From NCBI GenBank assembly GCA_016720145.1, contig JADJXV010000009.1, positions 1-64,000 on the forward strand: 64,000 nt of DNA. The letters run 5' to 3'. The stretch comes from Ignavibacteria bacterium (lineage in GTDB: Bacteria > Bacteroidota > Ignavibacteria > Kapaibacteriales > UBA961). Position 1 is the first letter of the stretch, and each line of letters opens with the position of its first letter. The position numbers and the translations under genes were made by a program. A model generated the notes under the pieces. It was not told the DNA's origin. It worked only from the letters and a program-made list of their open reading frames with translations, and did not search any database. Below are positions 47,540 to 57,172 of this stretch, piece after piece.

Positions 47540-50365
47540 TTAAAACCCCACTCTCACCCCAAATCGTACCGTGCGGCGCGTAAGATAACGCGCGGGATTG
47601 AACGGATACGGATTAATCGGACCTATGAGGTCAGGATACTTGGGGTCGTTCTCCGACAGTGCCGTCGGGTCGCCATATTCGTAAGCGCTGCCCGTGACGG
47701 GATTAATAATGGCGGAGTTTTTACGGTCAAAGAGATTGAGCACTTCGAGCGAGAGAGTGACTTTGCTGCCCCAATCGAGTTTTTTCTGGATATTGAGGTC
47801 AATCCACCACCAATTATCCGAAATTGCGCCAAGATAATTCGTGTTATCAGCCGTATAAACCGGACGTCCGTTCGCTAGCTCAAGCTGCTGACCCGTTGCA
47901 GGGTTAATCGACGGAATATTCGGCGTATATCTCATGCCTGACTGGAAGAAAAAGCGAATATAGGCGTTGATATCATCCAGGATTCCAATGCCAAAGAGCG
48001 GCTTGTCCTTGGCAATGTCAAAATTTGTCGTGGCATTGATCTGTATTGGTCGGTCCCAAGACATATAATTCTCCGTAATACGCTCTGAGATCTGACCTCG
48101 GGCGACTAATGCGCCGTCATCGGCCGAACCGCTTTTACCGGTGATCACGGAGTACGACACTGACACCATACCTGTGAACCATTCATCAATTCTTTTTTTG
48201 TATTCCACTTCGACACCGCGGGAGCGGGAGTAGTCGGAGTTGGCATAGGTTGTAAATGTCCCGCCAACGAACCGTGGATTCAGCGACTGCACGCGTAAAG
48301 TCTGCACATAATCGAAGATATCCTTGTAATACGCCGTTACGGTAAGCACATCATTCTCACTGAGTTGATTGCGGAGTCCTAATTCGTAAGCAATCGTCGT
48401 TTCGGAGTTCAGGTCAGGATTCCCAAACTTCTGATAGCTCGAATTTGCCGCCTGTGGCGTGAGCTTTGCATACACAAACTGCGGACGCGGTAGTTTGTTG
48501 AAATGACCGTAATTAAAAAACAGCATTTGGCTATTCGTCACCGGATGCGAGACGCCGAGGCGCGGACTCAGGCGCGCTTTCCAGCGGCGGCCAAACAGTC
48601 CAAACGAACTATTCATATACGACTCACGCGTTTCGGGCTGAATCGTCGAGATAGTGGTATCATTAATCGCATCATCGACGAGTTTTCCGGGTGCCCAGGC
48701 GTCGAGGCGGAGTCCGTAATTTAGCACTAAACCCTTGAAGGATATATTATTTTGCGCGTACAATGCGACAATAGTTGCATTAATTTTGAACACATCATTA
48801 TTGAGCCCTAAGGGTCCGAGCCATGGCTGATAAATCTCGGCTTGCTGCATCTCCTGCAAGCGAAATTCGATACCGGTTTTGAGGCGATTTTTCTCGGATA
48901 AGTAATTGGTATAATCGCCTTTGAGCGTCCATTCATCGATGTAATGTTCGCGCCAGATATTGCCATTGCCGGTGTCAAAGAATCCATCACCGGGAATAAT
49001 GCCAAGCTTGGTCGAGTCATTGGTATCATAATATTCAGCCGGAATTTTGGGAATATCCCGAGGCTCGCGGTAGTCGTCGAAGTCCTTACCATTGGCATCG
49101 ACCTTGAGATGAGTGAAAAGATTCGACACGCGCACTTCATAGAGAGCTTTCGGACTGATTGTATGCAGAAACGTCAGCGATTGTATCCGCTGATCGGTCG
49201 CATAGCTGAGCGCACCGTCGAAATGTCCCTGGAATTCAAATTGATATCCCGGTCGCTGCGGCGTGTATTCGAGATTGGTCTGTACGCTCCGGGAGTCTTG
49301 ATTAATCGAGAGGTTACGCGTGTAGGAATAGGTGAGTTTGTAATTTTGACTAATATTCCACGACAGCTTACCAAGCGTATTAACAGCATTTTCCTGACGG
49401 AGACTTAAGGCCGACGGAAAAAGACTCGACTCAACATTCGTTCGGGCATAGCGGGGTGTGAGATCATCCGAAAAATTACCCTGAAGATTCAGAAAAAAAC
49501 TGATTTTACCGGGAATTTCGATGCCAAGTGCCGGGAAAATTGACGATGAGAGAGGTTCAGGACCGGATAAGGAAAGTTCGACGATATCCGTAGCAAAACC
49601 AGAATTCGTATCTCTATCGAATGGATTACGTTCGAAAACTCTTTGCGCTCTGCGATAGCTGCCGGCGCCCTGATACTTGGTCGAACCCTCCCGTGTGCGG
49701 ATATTGACCACGCCCGATGTCGCTTGTCCGTACTCGGGATTGAATCCACCGGTAATGACTTCCACTTCTTGGATAGCATCGGCTGAGAGCTGAACGCCGT
49801 AACCCGTTCCCGCGAGAGGATCTTGTATCGAAACTCCATCGAGCAGATATGCAGCTTCGTAGCCACGACCGCCACGTATGTGTATTTCTTTGTTTTGCGC
49901 CACGACCCCTGACTGCTGTATCACCACATCCGTCACATTTTGGGCTACCATTTGTTCGATATTTTCACGTCCTACCGTTCGAATCGACTGCGTTTCTTCC
50001 ACATCGACAAGCGGCTTTTCGCCTATAATTATCACATCTTTATCAAGCGAGACGACCGACTCTTGGAGAACGAAATTAAAAGTAAGTGAGTCGCCGGACT
50101 TGATGGCAATACCTGTTTTTTGGATTTTTTTGTAACCGATGAAGGATATTTCGAGGGTGTAATTCTTACCGGGAGCGATTTTACGAATGGTGTATCTGCC
50201 TGATGCATCAGTAATTGCACCATAATACGTTCCCGGAATACGGATAGTCACCGACTTGAGCGGCTTTTTGGTGCCACCGTCCGTGATCGTTCCGGTAATA
50301 ATCCCCTGCCCAAGCATGGCAAGCGGAAAGAGAAAGGAGAGGAGAAGGAGGAGAAATCGATGCAT
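47540..50365 (-). CDS. TonB-dependent outer-membrane receptor
   Basis: 941 residues. Signal peptide (MHRFLLLLLSFLFPLAM), a carboxypeptidase-regulatory-like beta-sandwich (ITGTITDGGTKKPLKSVTIR, then GRYTIRKIAPGKNY), a plug domain (DVVIQQSGVV, IHIRGGRGYEAAYLLDGVSI, VEVITGGFNPEYGQATSGVV) and a large beta-barrel ending RRTVRFGVRVGF. It imports a bulky substrate using TonB energy; the substrate cannot be read. No SusD partner or periplasmic enzyme is adjacent. GC is higher than in the AT-rich HEPN gene next to it. Confidence 0.9.
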   Translation of the reverse strand: MHRFLLLLLSFLFPLAMLGQGIITGTITDGGTKKPLKSVTIRIPGTYYGAITDASGRYTIRKIAPGKNYTLEISFIGYKKIQKTGIAIKSGDSLTFNFVLQESVVSLDKDVIIIGEKPLVDVEETQSIRTVGRENIEQMVAQNVTDVVIQQSGVVAQNKEIHIRGGRGYEAAYLLDGVSIQDPLAGTGYGVQLSADAIQEVEVITGGFNPEYGQATSGVVNIRTREGSTKYQGAGSYRRAQRVFERNPFDRDTNSGFATDIVELSLSGPEPLSSSIFPALGIEIPGKISFFLNLQGNFSDDLTPRYARTNVESSLFPSALSLRQENAVNTLGKLSWNISQNYKLTYSYTRNLSINQDSRSVQTNLEYTPQRPGYQFEFQGHFDGALSYATDQRIQSLTFLHTISPKALYEVRVSNLFTHLKVDANGKDFDDYREPRDIPKIPAEYYDTNDSTKLGIIPGDGFFDTGNGNIWREHYIDEWTLKGDYTNYLSEKNRLKTGIEFRLQEMQQAEIYQPWLGPLGLNNDVFKINATIVALYAQNNISFKGLVLNYGLRLDAWAPGKLVDDAINDTTISTIQPETRESYMNSSFGLFGRRWKARLSPRLGVSHPVTNSQMLFFNYGHFNKLPRPQFVYAKLTPQAANSSYQKFGNPDLNSETTIAYELGLRNQLSENDVLTVTAYYKDIFDYVQTLRVQSLNPRFVGGTFTTYANSDYSRSRGVEVEYKKRIDEWFTGMVSVSYSVITGKSGSADDGALVARGQISERITENYMSWDRPIQINATTNFDIAKDKPLFGIGILDDINAYIRFFFQSGMRYTPNIPSINPATGQQLELANGRPVYTADNTNYLGAISDNWWWIDLNIQKKLDWGSKVTLSLEVLNLFDRKNSAIINPVTGSAYEYGDPTALSENDPKYPDLIGPINPYPFNPARYLTRRTVRFGVRVGF

Positions 50366-50465
50366 AAATAATGATTTGTTCTAATGTTGATGGCACGCTG
50401 ATGCCGCTGATTTTTTTATGATTTACGCTGATGTTTGATTTTATATGATTATTCGTTCGCGTCGC

Positions 50466-51233
50466 CTATCCAAAAAACTCCTGAATCGCCTCTGCCAGCA
50501 GCCCCATCGGCACTTTTTCGAGTGGATGCTGCGTATGCGGGAAGACCTGCATTTCACTATTGGGAAGTGCGCGATAATACTCTTCTGTTTCACGGAGGGT
50601 GACCATTGCATCATGGTCGCCGAGAGTGATGCGCGTGCGGTGAGGAATGCTGCGAAGTGCATCCGGCGAGAGAACGGGCGCATTGCCAAGATCGAGCATC
50701 ATGTTTTTCGTTTGGGCGAGCACTTCCTGCCAGTATTCACCATGAAGCGAGCGAAGAAATTCTGCATATTTCGGCACTTTCGCTTCAATTTTTGCGGCAT
50801 CGAGAAAACCTGTTTCTTTGGCGGATGTTTCGGGATTCCAGGCGAATTTTGTTGCGAGAGTGAAGATATCGCCGATGAGATCGGGCGTCGTCTCTGCAAT
50901 TCGCAATGCAACATAACCTCCCATACTATAACCAAATACGCAAGGTTTATCTAAAGAATGTGCAGCACAATACTCGCGCACATTCTCCGCAAAATGATCG
51001 ATGCGGAATGGTCGTTCGTTTGCCGCAGCGCGTGTGCCGTGACCTTCGAAATCAAGAGTATGGATGTCGTATTGTGCTCGTAAGAGCTCTTTGAGATTGG
51101 CAAATTGCGCCTGAGCGCCGAGCGCGCCATGAAGGAGGAGAATTGATTTCACAGGGAGTAGTATTTCTGCATAATTTTTGGGAATTATTGGGAATTTTGA
51201 CTGCAATAAAACCCAATTTTCCCACATAGCCAA
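50466..51233 (-). CDS. Alpha/beta hydrolase
   Basis: 255 residues with a GYSMGG nucleophile elbow, a catalytic Asp in LGDHDAMV and a His in HTQHPLE, in the order expected for the alpha/beta hydrolase fold. The oxyanion region is LLLHGALGAQ. The substrate is unknown. The start is uncertain: 51233 gives an ATG, but 51152 (GTG) gives the compact family start just before KSILLLHGALG. It is divergent from crtI, so it may or may not belong with the carotenoid genes. Confidence 0.75.
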   Translation of the reverse strand: MAMWENWVLLQSKFPIIPKNYAEILLPVKSILLLHGALGAQAQFANLKELLRAQYDIHTLDFEGHGTRAAANERPFRIDHFAENVREYCAAHSLDKPCVFGYSMGGYVALRIAETTPDLIGDIFTLATKFAWNPETSAKETGFLDAAKIEAKVPKYAEFLRSLHGEYWQEVLAQTKNMMLDLGNAPVLSPDALRSIPHRTRITLGDHDAMVTLRETEEYYRALPNSEMQVFPHTQHPLEKVPMGLLAEAIQEFFG

Positions 51234-51378
51234 ATAAAATGAAGGTAAATTTCGTTTCCTGCTTTTCTCCGTTCGAAGGCGCGCTCAAATCGAACACTTT
51301 GGCGCAGGATTATCGTTAGCAAGGCAGATGGTACAGGCACAGTAACACTATGATTTATTATGGAATAACAGGGACATT

Positions 51379-52863
51379 ATGAAAAAAATTGTTATCATTG
51401 GTTCTGGTTTTGGCGGTCTTGCAGCAGCGATTCGCCTGCAAGCGCGGGGTTTTCAAGTGACAATGCTCGAGAAGAACGAACGCATCGGCGGGCATGCGTA
51501 TCAGCTCATCAAAGACGGCTATACCTTCGATATGGGTCCGTCGCTGATTACGGCGCCGGATATTCTCGAAAAGCTCTTTCAAAGCGCGGGGAAAACGATG
51601 GCGGACTATTTGGATTTATTACCCTTAGATCCGTTTTATCGTATCTATTTTCACGACAAATCGATGCTCGATTATTCAGGCGACGCCACTCGTATGAAAA
51701 CGCAGATGGCGAAATTCAATCAGCATGATGCCGACCAATACGACCGTTTCATGGACGATGCCCGCAAAATCTATGATGCCGTCATCACCGATGGCTTGGG
51801 TTCACGCCCGTTTATGAGTTTATCGACCTTCTTCGGTTTTATTCCCAAAGCCACCAAACTCAAAGCGCTCTACTCGGCGTATTCCTTTGTTACTCAATAC
51901 TTTAAAGATGCCCGGCATCGATTTACCTTCTCCTTTCATCCGCTCTTTATCGGTGGCAATCCGTTCCGCTCCCCTGCCGTGTATTTAATGATACCGTACC
52001 TTGAGAAAAAAGGCGGTGTATGGTTCACCAAGGGCGGTATGTACAGCGTAGTCAAGGCCTTCGAACGTGTTTTCCTTGAACTTGGCGGGACGATTTACAC
52101 GAACTCCGAAGTAGCTGAAATCACCGTTAAAAATGGCCTCGCCAGTGGCGTTTGCACAAAGTCCGGCAAGGTTTTCGAAGCCGACGCCGTTATCTCCAAT
52201 GCCGATTTCATCCATACCTACAAGGACTTACTCAAGCCCGAAACCCGCAGCAAGTGGTCCGACAAGCGTCTTAAAGGTGTCAAATACTCGATGGGAGCAT
52301 TTCTGCTCTATATCGGAGTGCGCCGGCAGTATCCTGAATTACTCCATCATACCTTAATTCTCTCACAGCGCTACAAAGAACTCGTGCGGGATATTTTCGA
52401 CACGAAAATTCTGCCGGATGACTTCTCGATGTACCTCCATGTGCCGACGCGGTCAGACAGCGAAATGGCGCCGCCCGGCTGTGAAAGTATGTATGTGCTG
52501 ATTCCGGTGGCGAATTTATCGGGTTCGATTGATTGGAGCGTGAAAAGCAAGGAGTTTACTGATCGGGTTTTGGAATTTCTCGAAGAAGACTTTGGTCTGA
52601 CTGATTTACGGAAAAATATCGACGTACTCGAGACATATACACCCGAGGATTTCAAGCGGGAGAGGAATTCGTATCTTGGCAGCGCGTGGGGAGTGGAACC
52701 AAGATTTACGCAAACGGCATATTTCCGTCCGCATAACCGGAGTGAAGATATTCCCAATCTTTATTTTGTAGGCGCGAGCACGCATCCCGGCGCAGGCGTT
52801 CCCGGCGTGTTACTCACTGCTGAAGCAACTGAAAGTGTGATAGTGCAGGATATGCAGCCATGA
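51379..52863 (+). CDS. crtI: Phytoene desaturase CrtI
   Basis: A 494-residue FAD-dependent desaturase that converts phytoene towards lycopene. The N-terminal dinucleotide fold is IVIIGSGFGGLAAAIRLQ with the usual LEKNERIGGHAY; the C-terminal signature is NLYFVGASTHPGAGVPGVLL. It has CrtI-type length and is intact. AGGG lies 6 bases upstream of the ATG. Its stop overlaps crtB by 4 bases (ATGA). Confidence 0.92.
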   Translation: MKKIVIIGSGFGGLAAAIRLQARGFQVTMLEKNERIGGHAYQLIKDGYTFDMGPSLITAPDILEKLFQSAGKTMADYLDLLPLDPFYRIYFHDKSMLDYSGDATRMKTQMAKFNQHDADQYDRFMDDARKIYDAVITDGLGSRPFMSLSTFFGFIPKATKLKALYSAYSFVTQYFKDARHRFTFSFHPLFIGGNPFRSPAVYLMIPYLEKKGGVWFTKGGMYSVVKAFERVFLELGGTIYTNSEVAEITVKNGLASGVCTKSGKVFEADAVISNADFIHTYKDLLKPETRSKWSDKRLKGVKYSMGAFLLYIGVRRQYPELLHHTLILSQRYKELVRDIFDTKILPDDFSMYLHVPTRSDSEMAPPGCESMYVLIPVANLSGSIDWSVKSKEFTDRVLEFLEEDFGLTDLRKNIDVLETYTPEDFKRERNSYLGSAWGVEPRFTQTAYFRPHNRSEDIPNLYFVGASTHPGAGVPGVLLTAEATESVIVQDMQP

Positions 52864-53747
52864 AATCCCTTTTCCATGGTGCCGACGAACTGAATTTCCG
52901 GTACGCACGTTCGATTACAAAGTATTACGCCAAAAGCTTTTACCTCTGCACATTACTGCTGTCGAAGCAAAAGCGGTGGGCTACGTATGCTGTCTATGGG
53001 CTGTGCCGCTATGTCGATAACATCGTCGATTCACCCCGAATACGTTCGCGTGAGGAGGTGCTTGCAGAAATCAGACATGTCGAATCCGAACTCCGCATCG
53101 CCTATCGTGAAGGCGAGTCGCAACATCCGGTAATTCAACCCTTTAGTGTAGCCGCGCAGAAGTATAAGATTCCCATGGAGTATGCGCTCGACCTGCTCAA
53201 AGGCGTGCTCATGGACACCGAGAAAAACAGATATCAGACCTTTGATGAATTATATGTTTTCTGTTACCGCGTAGCAAGCGTCGTTGGCTTGATGATGACT
53301 CCCGTGCTCGGTTATTCCAATCCCACCGCTCTCGTCTATGCCGAGAAATTAGGAATTGCAATGCAGCTCACGAATATTCTCCGCGACGTCCTCGAAGATA
53401 AAAATGCCGGTCGAATTTACTTCCCGCAGGATGAGATGAAGCGATTTGGGGTGACGGACGCAGACATCCTCGCCGAACGCGCCACGCCGCAATTCCTTGA
53501 AATGATGAAGTTTAATATCGATCGAGCGCGTAAATACTACCACGAAGCCGAGCCGGGAATCGCCATGCTCGACCGGGAATCACAATTTGCAATCTATTCA
53601 GCAAGTGCGATTTATAGTGGAATCTTGGACAAACTCGAAGCGCGCGGCTGTAATCCCTTCCCCGGACGTGTTTTTGTGCCAAAAGGTAAGAAAATCAGGA
53701 TATTGCTAGGAGAATTGCTTCGAACGCGGATTTTGGGGAAAGGGTAA
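52860..53747 (+). CDS. crtB: Phytoene synthase CrtB
   Basis: A 295-residue squalene/phytoene synthase that joins two geranylgeranyl diphosphates. The aspartate-rich motifs are YVDNIVDSP and NILRDVLEDKNAGRIYFPQDE, and YAVYGLCRYVDN is typical of CrtB. It is translationally coupled to crtI. Intact. Confidence 0.92.
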   Translation: MKSLFHGADELNFRYARSITKYYAKSFYLCTLLLSKQKRWATYAVYGLCRYVDNIVDSPRIRSREEVLAEIRHVESELRIAYREGESQHPVIQPFSVAAQKYKIPMEYALDLLKGVLMDTEKNRYQTFDELYVFCYRVASVVGLMMTPVLGYSNPTALVYAEKLGIAMQLTNILRDVLEDKNAGRIYFPQDEMKRFGVTDADILAERATPQFLEMMKFNIDRARKYYHEAEPGIAMLDRESQFAIYSASAIYSGILDKLEARGCNPFPGRVFVPKGKKIRILLGELLRTRILGKG

Positions 53748-53800
53748 TACTACCAGCAAGTGAACCGTTTAATTTATGTCTATTCGGCTAACTAGAGTAA

Positions 53801-53990
53801 TTTTAACGCAAAGGTCGCAAAGGTTGCGCAAAGGTCGCAGAGAAGGAATGCTGGTAATGGTACGTGAATTTGTACCGATTCCACCATATATTCGATGAAT
53901 CCTGAACGTATGCCGGGTATAAGATTGAACAACAATATTCTTCGCGAACTTTGCGAAAACCTTGGCGAACTTTGCGGTTAATCTGCGCTC
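53801..53990. repeat. Large imperfect inverted repeat (arms about 42 bases)
   Basis: The left arm (TTAACGCAAAGGTCGCAAAG then GGTTGCGCAAAGGTCGC) is matched in inverted orientation at 53938-53985 (on the complement, TTAACCGCAAAGTTCGCC then AAGGTTTTCGC). The spacer is about 100 bases. It lies in the 340-base gap after crtB and is otherwise empty. Confidence 0.65.
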
Positions 53991-54089
53991 TACGAGTCTG
54001 ATCGCTGATATCAGTTATGTTTCGAATAGTACTGCAAACCTTATATATTACTTACGTTATGCGTTATATAAAAAAAGTCCAATATAAAA

Positions 54090-55136
54090 GTGAAAACTCC
54101 AATTCACAGAATACTATTGTTTACAGGAATTGCGTTCTGTTTTGTGATTACACTTTGCAATGGGCAGACGAACCATCGTAATCAACAAAATGGAATACAG
54201 GATAAGAAAACATTTCAACATCCAAATTTTAGCAATCAGATAAGCCGGGTTGTTAGAATGATGTATCAGGATAGCAAGGGTGTTTTTTGGTTTGGAGCGG
54301 AAGGGGGAGCGTTCAGACTAGCTGGCGATTCGTTAATTCATATTGATAGTATTAAAAGCGAATCAGGTGGAAGAGTAACAATTAAAGACATTGCAGAAGA
54401 TAAAGATGGAAGAATTTGGTTTGGACATACTGATGGTATTAGCAGTATTGATGGAAAGTTAGTGAAGAATTATTACGAATCAGATGGTTTAATAAGTAAT
54501 GCTGTATGGAGCATAGGAACAGATGCCATTGGAAATATTTGGATTGGGACTATGGACGGAGCTTGTGTATTTGATGGAAAGACCTTTAAAAACTTCGAGC
54601 TACCTTTGGGCACAAAAGATACCACTGTTGGAATATCCAGCGACAAGATGATAAATAAGATCTTTCGGGATAGGAAAGGGAAATTATGGATATCTTCAAA
54701 TGCAGGTCTTTTTTCATATTCAAATAGTACATTGACTAATGTTTCTAAAAAGGCAGGAATCAAATCAAATTTTGTAAGTATGGGATTTGAAGATAAAGAA
54801 GGCGTTTTATGGCTCTCATCAAAAGAAGGATTATATAAACTAACGGATGAGGTAGCAAAAAAAATCACAGATGAAAGTATCGAAATAGGAAAAGGCATAG
54901 GAAGTATTGCGGAAGATAAAGATGGGAAAATTTGGTTTATCGTCAATCAACATTACTTATATACCTATGATGGTAAAGAACTTACAGAATTTAAAAAATC
55001 AGAAGAAAATAAAGGACCTGTTGTTTTTCAAATCTACAAAGACCAAAGCGATAGGCTATGGTTTGTTGGTTATGGCGGTGCCTACCGATTAGAAAACGGA
55101 AAATTTGTCAATATTACCAAGAATGGACCTTGGTAA
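54090..55136 (+). CDS. Exported Reg_prop-type beta-propeller protein
   Basis: 348 residues, GTG start, signal peptide (about MKTPIHRILLFTGIAFCFVI). The body is a chain of 'two-component regulator propeller' repeats: GVFWFGAEGGAFRL, GRIWFGHTDGISSI, GNIWIGTMDGACVF, GKLWISSNAGLFSY, GVLWLSSKEGLYKL, RLWFVGYGGAYRL. In other proteins these form sensor domains of hybrid histidine kinases; here no kinase or membrane region follows, so it is a stand-alone propeller. It is AT-rich and interrupts the carotenoid cluster between crtB and the acyltransferase, suggesting insertion. Confidence 0.75.
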   Translation: MKTPIHRILLFTGIAFCFVITLCNGQTNHRNQQNGIQDKKTFQHPNFSNQISRVVRMMYQDSKGVFWFGAEGGAFRLAGDSLIHIDSIKSESGGRVTIKDIAEDKDGRIWFGHTDGISSIDGKLVKNYYESDGLISNAVWSIGTDAIGNIWIGTMDGACVFDGKTFKNFELPLGTKDTTVGISSDKMINKIFRDRKGKLWISSNAGLFSYSNSTLTNVSKKAGIKSNFVSMGFEDKEGVLWLSSKEGLYKLTDEVAKKITDESIEIGKGIGSIAEDKDGKIWFIVNQHYLYTYDGKELTEFKKSEENKGPVVFQIYKDQSDRLWFVGYGGAYRLENGKFVNITKNGPW

Positions 55137-55348
55137 AAAATACGAACGCAGAATAGCACCTACGAGAAATGGGCGGTACTGTGGTTTAAATAGGCATGCG
55201 CTGTGCTATCAACGTATGTGCTTGGTGACAGTGAAGTATTTCAAAACGCCACCTTCGGGTAGCTGCAAACCGTTACTTGTCGAGTATTACCGGTCTAATT
55301 AGATGACATCTCAATTATTTATTTACATTTCAACTCCATTCAACCCAC

Positions 55349-56047
55349 ATGATACCGGCGCAGCACAGACGATGGGCAGACTGGCTTTTCAAGCCCTTTA
55401 TCTATTGGCTCCTGAAGCGGGATTTCGGGAGGTTGCGCGTGGTGGGCGATGTGCCGAAGGTGCCTGAGGATATGCCGATTATTCTCGTGCCCAATCACGC
55501 GACCTGGTGGGATGGTTTTTTTGTGTATCTGCTGAATAATCAACTTTTTAAGCGCAAATTCTATATCATGATGCTTGCCGAACAGCTTACAAAATACTGG
55601 TTCTTCCGCATGCTCGGCGCGTTTGGTTTTTCGCAGCAATCACGTCCTGATATTGTGGCTGCGATGAAATATTCTCTTGAAATTCTCCGCCAAAAACCCT
55701 CGCCGCTCGTTATCATTTTCCCGCAAGGCGCTCTACTTCCGTTTAATACACGTCCCCTCGGTTTCAAAAGCGGTGTCGAATGGCTGGCTTCTCAGGCTGG
55801 TTCTCCCGTCTGTATTCTCCCTCTCGCAATGCGCTGTGAATATCTCGGTGAACGTAAGGCGGATGTGTATTTTCTTTTTGGCGAACCGATGTTCCATTCG
55901 CGAACAAGTCCATTATCTATCAAAAATTTAGAACAATACTCCACCACATTACTCGATGACCTCGAAGCGCGGATAGTGCGCCGTGAATCGGGGGAAATTC
56001 TCCTCGGTCAAGCCGACAAATCTTCACCAACAACGCTCCAACCCTAA
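55349..56047 (+). CDS. 1-acylglycerol-3-phosphate acyltransferase family protein (CruD-like candidate)
   Basis: 232 residues with the PlsC-type HX4D motif (NHATWWDGFF), an FPQGALLPF segment for the second motif and a ...CILPLAMRCEYL strand. Such enzymes move acyl groups to glycerol-phosphate or to sugar-linked lipids. In green sulfur bacteria CruD acylates a glycosylated carotenoid, and here the gene is in a carotenoid cluster next to a GT2 enzyme, so that role is plausible but not proven. No membrane-spanning segment is strong. Confidence 0.7.
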   Translation: MIPAQHRRWADWLFKPFIYWLLKRDFGRLRVVGDVPKVPEDMPIILVPNHATWWDGFFVYLLNNQLFKRKFYIMMLAEQLTKYWFFRMLGAFGFSQQSRPDIVAAMKYSLEILRQKPSPLVIIFPQGALLPFNTRPLGFKSGVEWLASQAGSPVCILPLAMRCEYLGERKADVYFLFGEPMFHSRTSPLSIKNLEQYSTTLLDDLEARIVRRESGEILLGQADKSSPTTLQP

Positions 56048-56062
56048 TTTAATCAACGCACA

Positions 56063-57172
56063 ATGACCATTCTTCTCCTCATCTCGCTGTCGTTGCTTGT
56101 TATTCCGACCCTCGTGTCGATCGTGAATGTGTTGACTGCTCCTCGCCTCGGCAAACCCCGACGCAATTCCCCAACTGAACAACCGCTTGTCACAATCATT
56201 ATTCCGGCGCGGAATGAAGAGCGCAGCATTCGCACCTGCCTTTCGGGTCTCATGGCTCAGGACTATAAGCATAGTGAAATCATCGTGATAGACGATAATT
56301 CGACAGATACTACAGCGGCGATTGTTCGTGAATTTCCTACCGTGCGGCTCATCACCGGCGCGCCGCTTCCTGAGGGTTGGACCGGGAAAAACTGGGCTTG
56401 TCATCAAGGCGCGCAGGCTGCGACGGGTGAGATTCTCATCTTTACCGATGCCGATACGCGCCATACACAAACTGCGGTGTCCAATACAGTGGCATGGATG
56501 AAGTCGCATAAGCTCGCAATGCTGTCTGCCTTTCCACAACAAATTACCATCACCTTTGCCGAGAAAATGGTAGTGCCGGCGATTGAACTCTTCCTTTACG
56601 CCGGAATACCACTCTGGCTCACGTATCTATCAAAAAATAAACACCTTGCAGCAGCAAATGGACAATGGGTTTGCTTCACGAAAGCCGCCTACACAGTGCT
56701 TGGCGGACATAAAAGCGTGGCAATGGAAATCGTCGAAGATATAGAGCTCAGCCGTCGGGCAAAAGCGCTCGGACTGCGCCTGCTCACGCTCGCCGCGACG
56801 GGTGAAATTTTCTGTCGGATGTACGAGTCGGCGAGAGAAGTGCGCGAGGGTTTTGCGAAAAATTTATTCGGGATTGTTCGCTATCGCACTCTCCCCTTTG
56901 CTGTGCTTCTGCTTGGTTTTTTTGTGGGTTGTGTAGTTCCATATATCCTTATTTTTGTGCCGTCGGTGTGGGAATTAGCTGCGATTGCCGTGGGATTGAA
57001 TATGTTTTTCCGGCTGATTCTTGCGCTGAGATTCAAGCATCCTATTTGGCAAAGCGTACTTCTGCATCCACTTAGTATTCTTTGGATTATCTTCATCGGC
57101 ATGGAGTCGTATTTTCGAATCAAGGGCGGCGGTGTTCGCTGGAAAGGCCGCATAATTACGGTGCAACAATGA
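56063..57172 (+). CDS. Family 2 glycosyltransferase (CruC-like candidate)
   Basis: 369 residues. The GT-A core has VTIIIPARNEERSI, IVIDDNSTDTT and the DxD motif ILIFTDADTRH. The C-terminal part has about three membrane segments (LPFAVLLLGFFVGCVVPYIL; LAAIAVGLNMFFRLIL). In Chlorobi CruC glucosylates the 1'-hydroxyl of carotenoids; the neighbours (CruF-like hydratase, acyltransferase, crtI/crtB) fit that role. Its stop overlaps the next ATG by one codon frame (ATGA). Confidence 0.7.
   Translation: MTILLLISLSLLVIPTLVSIVNVLTAPRLGKPRRNSPTEQPLVTIIIPARNEERSIRTCLSGLMAQDYKHSEIIVIDDNSTDTTAAIVREFPTVRLITGAPLPEGWTGKNWACHQGAQAATGEILIFTDADTRHTQTAVSNTVAWMKSHKLAMLSAFPQQITITFAEKMVVPAIELFLYAGIPLWLTYLSKNKHLAAANGQWVCFTKAAYTVLGGHKSVAMEIVEDIELSRRAKALGLRLLTLAATGEIFCRMYESAREVREGFAKNLFGIVRYRTLPFAVLLLGFFVGCVVPYILIFVPSVWELAAIAVGLNMFFRLILALRFKHPIWQSVLLHPLSILWIIFIGMESYFRIKGGGVRWKGRIITVQQ

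Noticed and set aside
55137..55348. Integron attC-like site after the propeller gene
   Set aside because: Some stem-loop potential but no GTTRRRY/RYYYAAC core pair and no integrase; only noted as a possible mobile-cassette tail.
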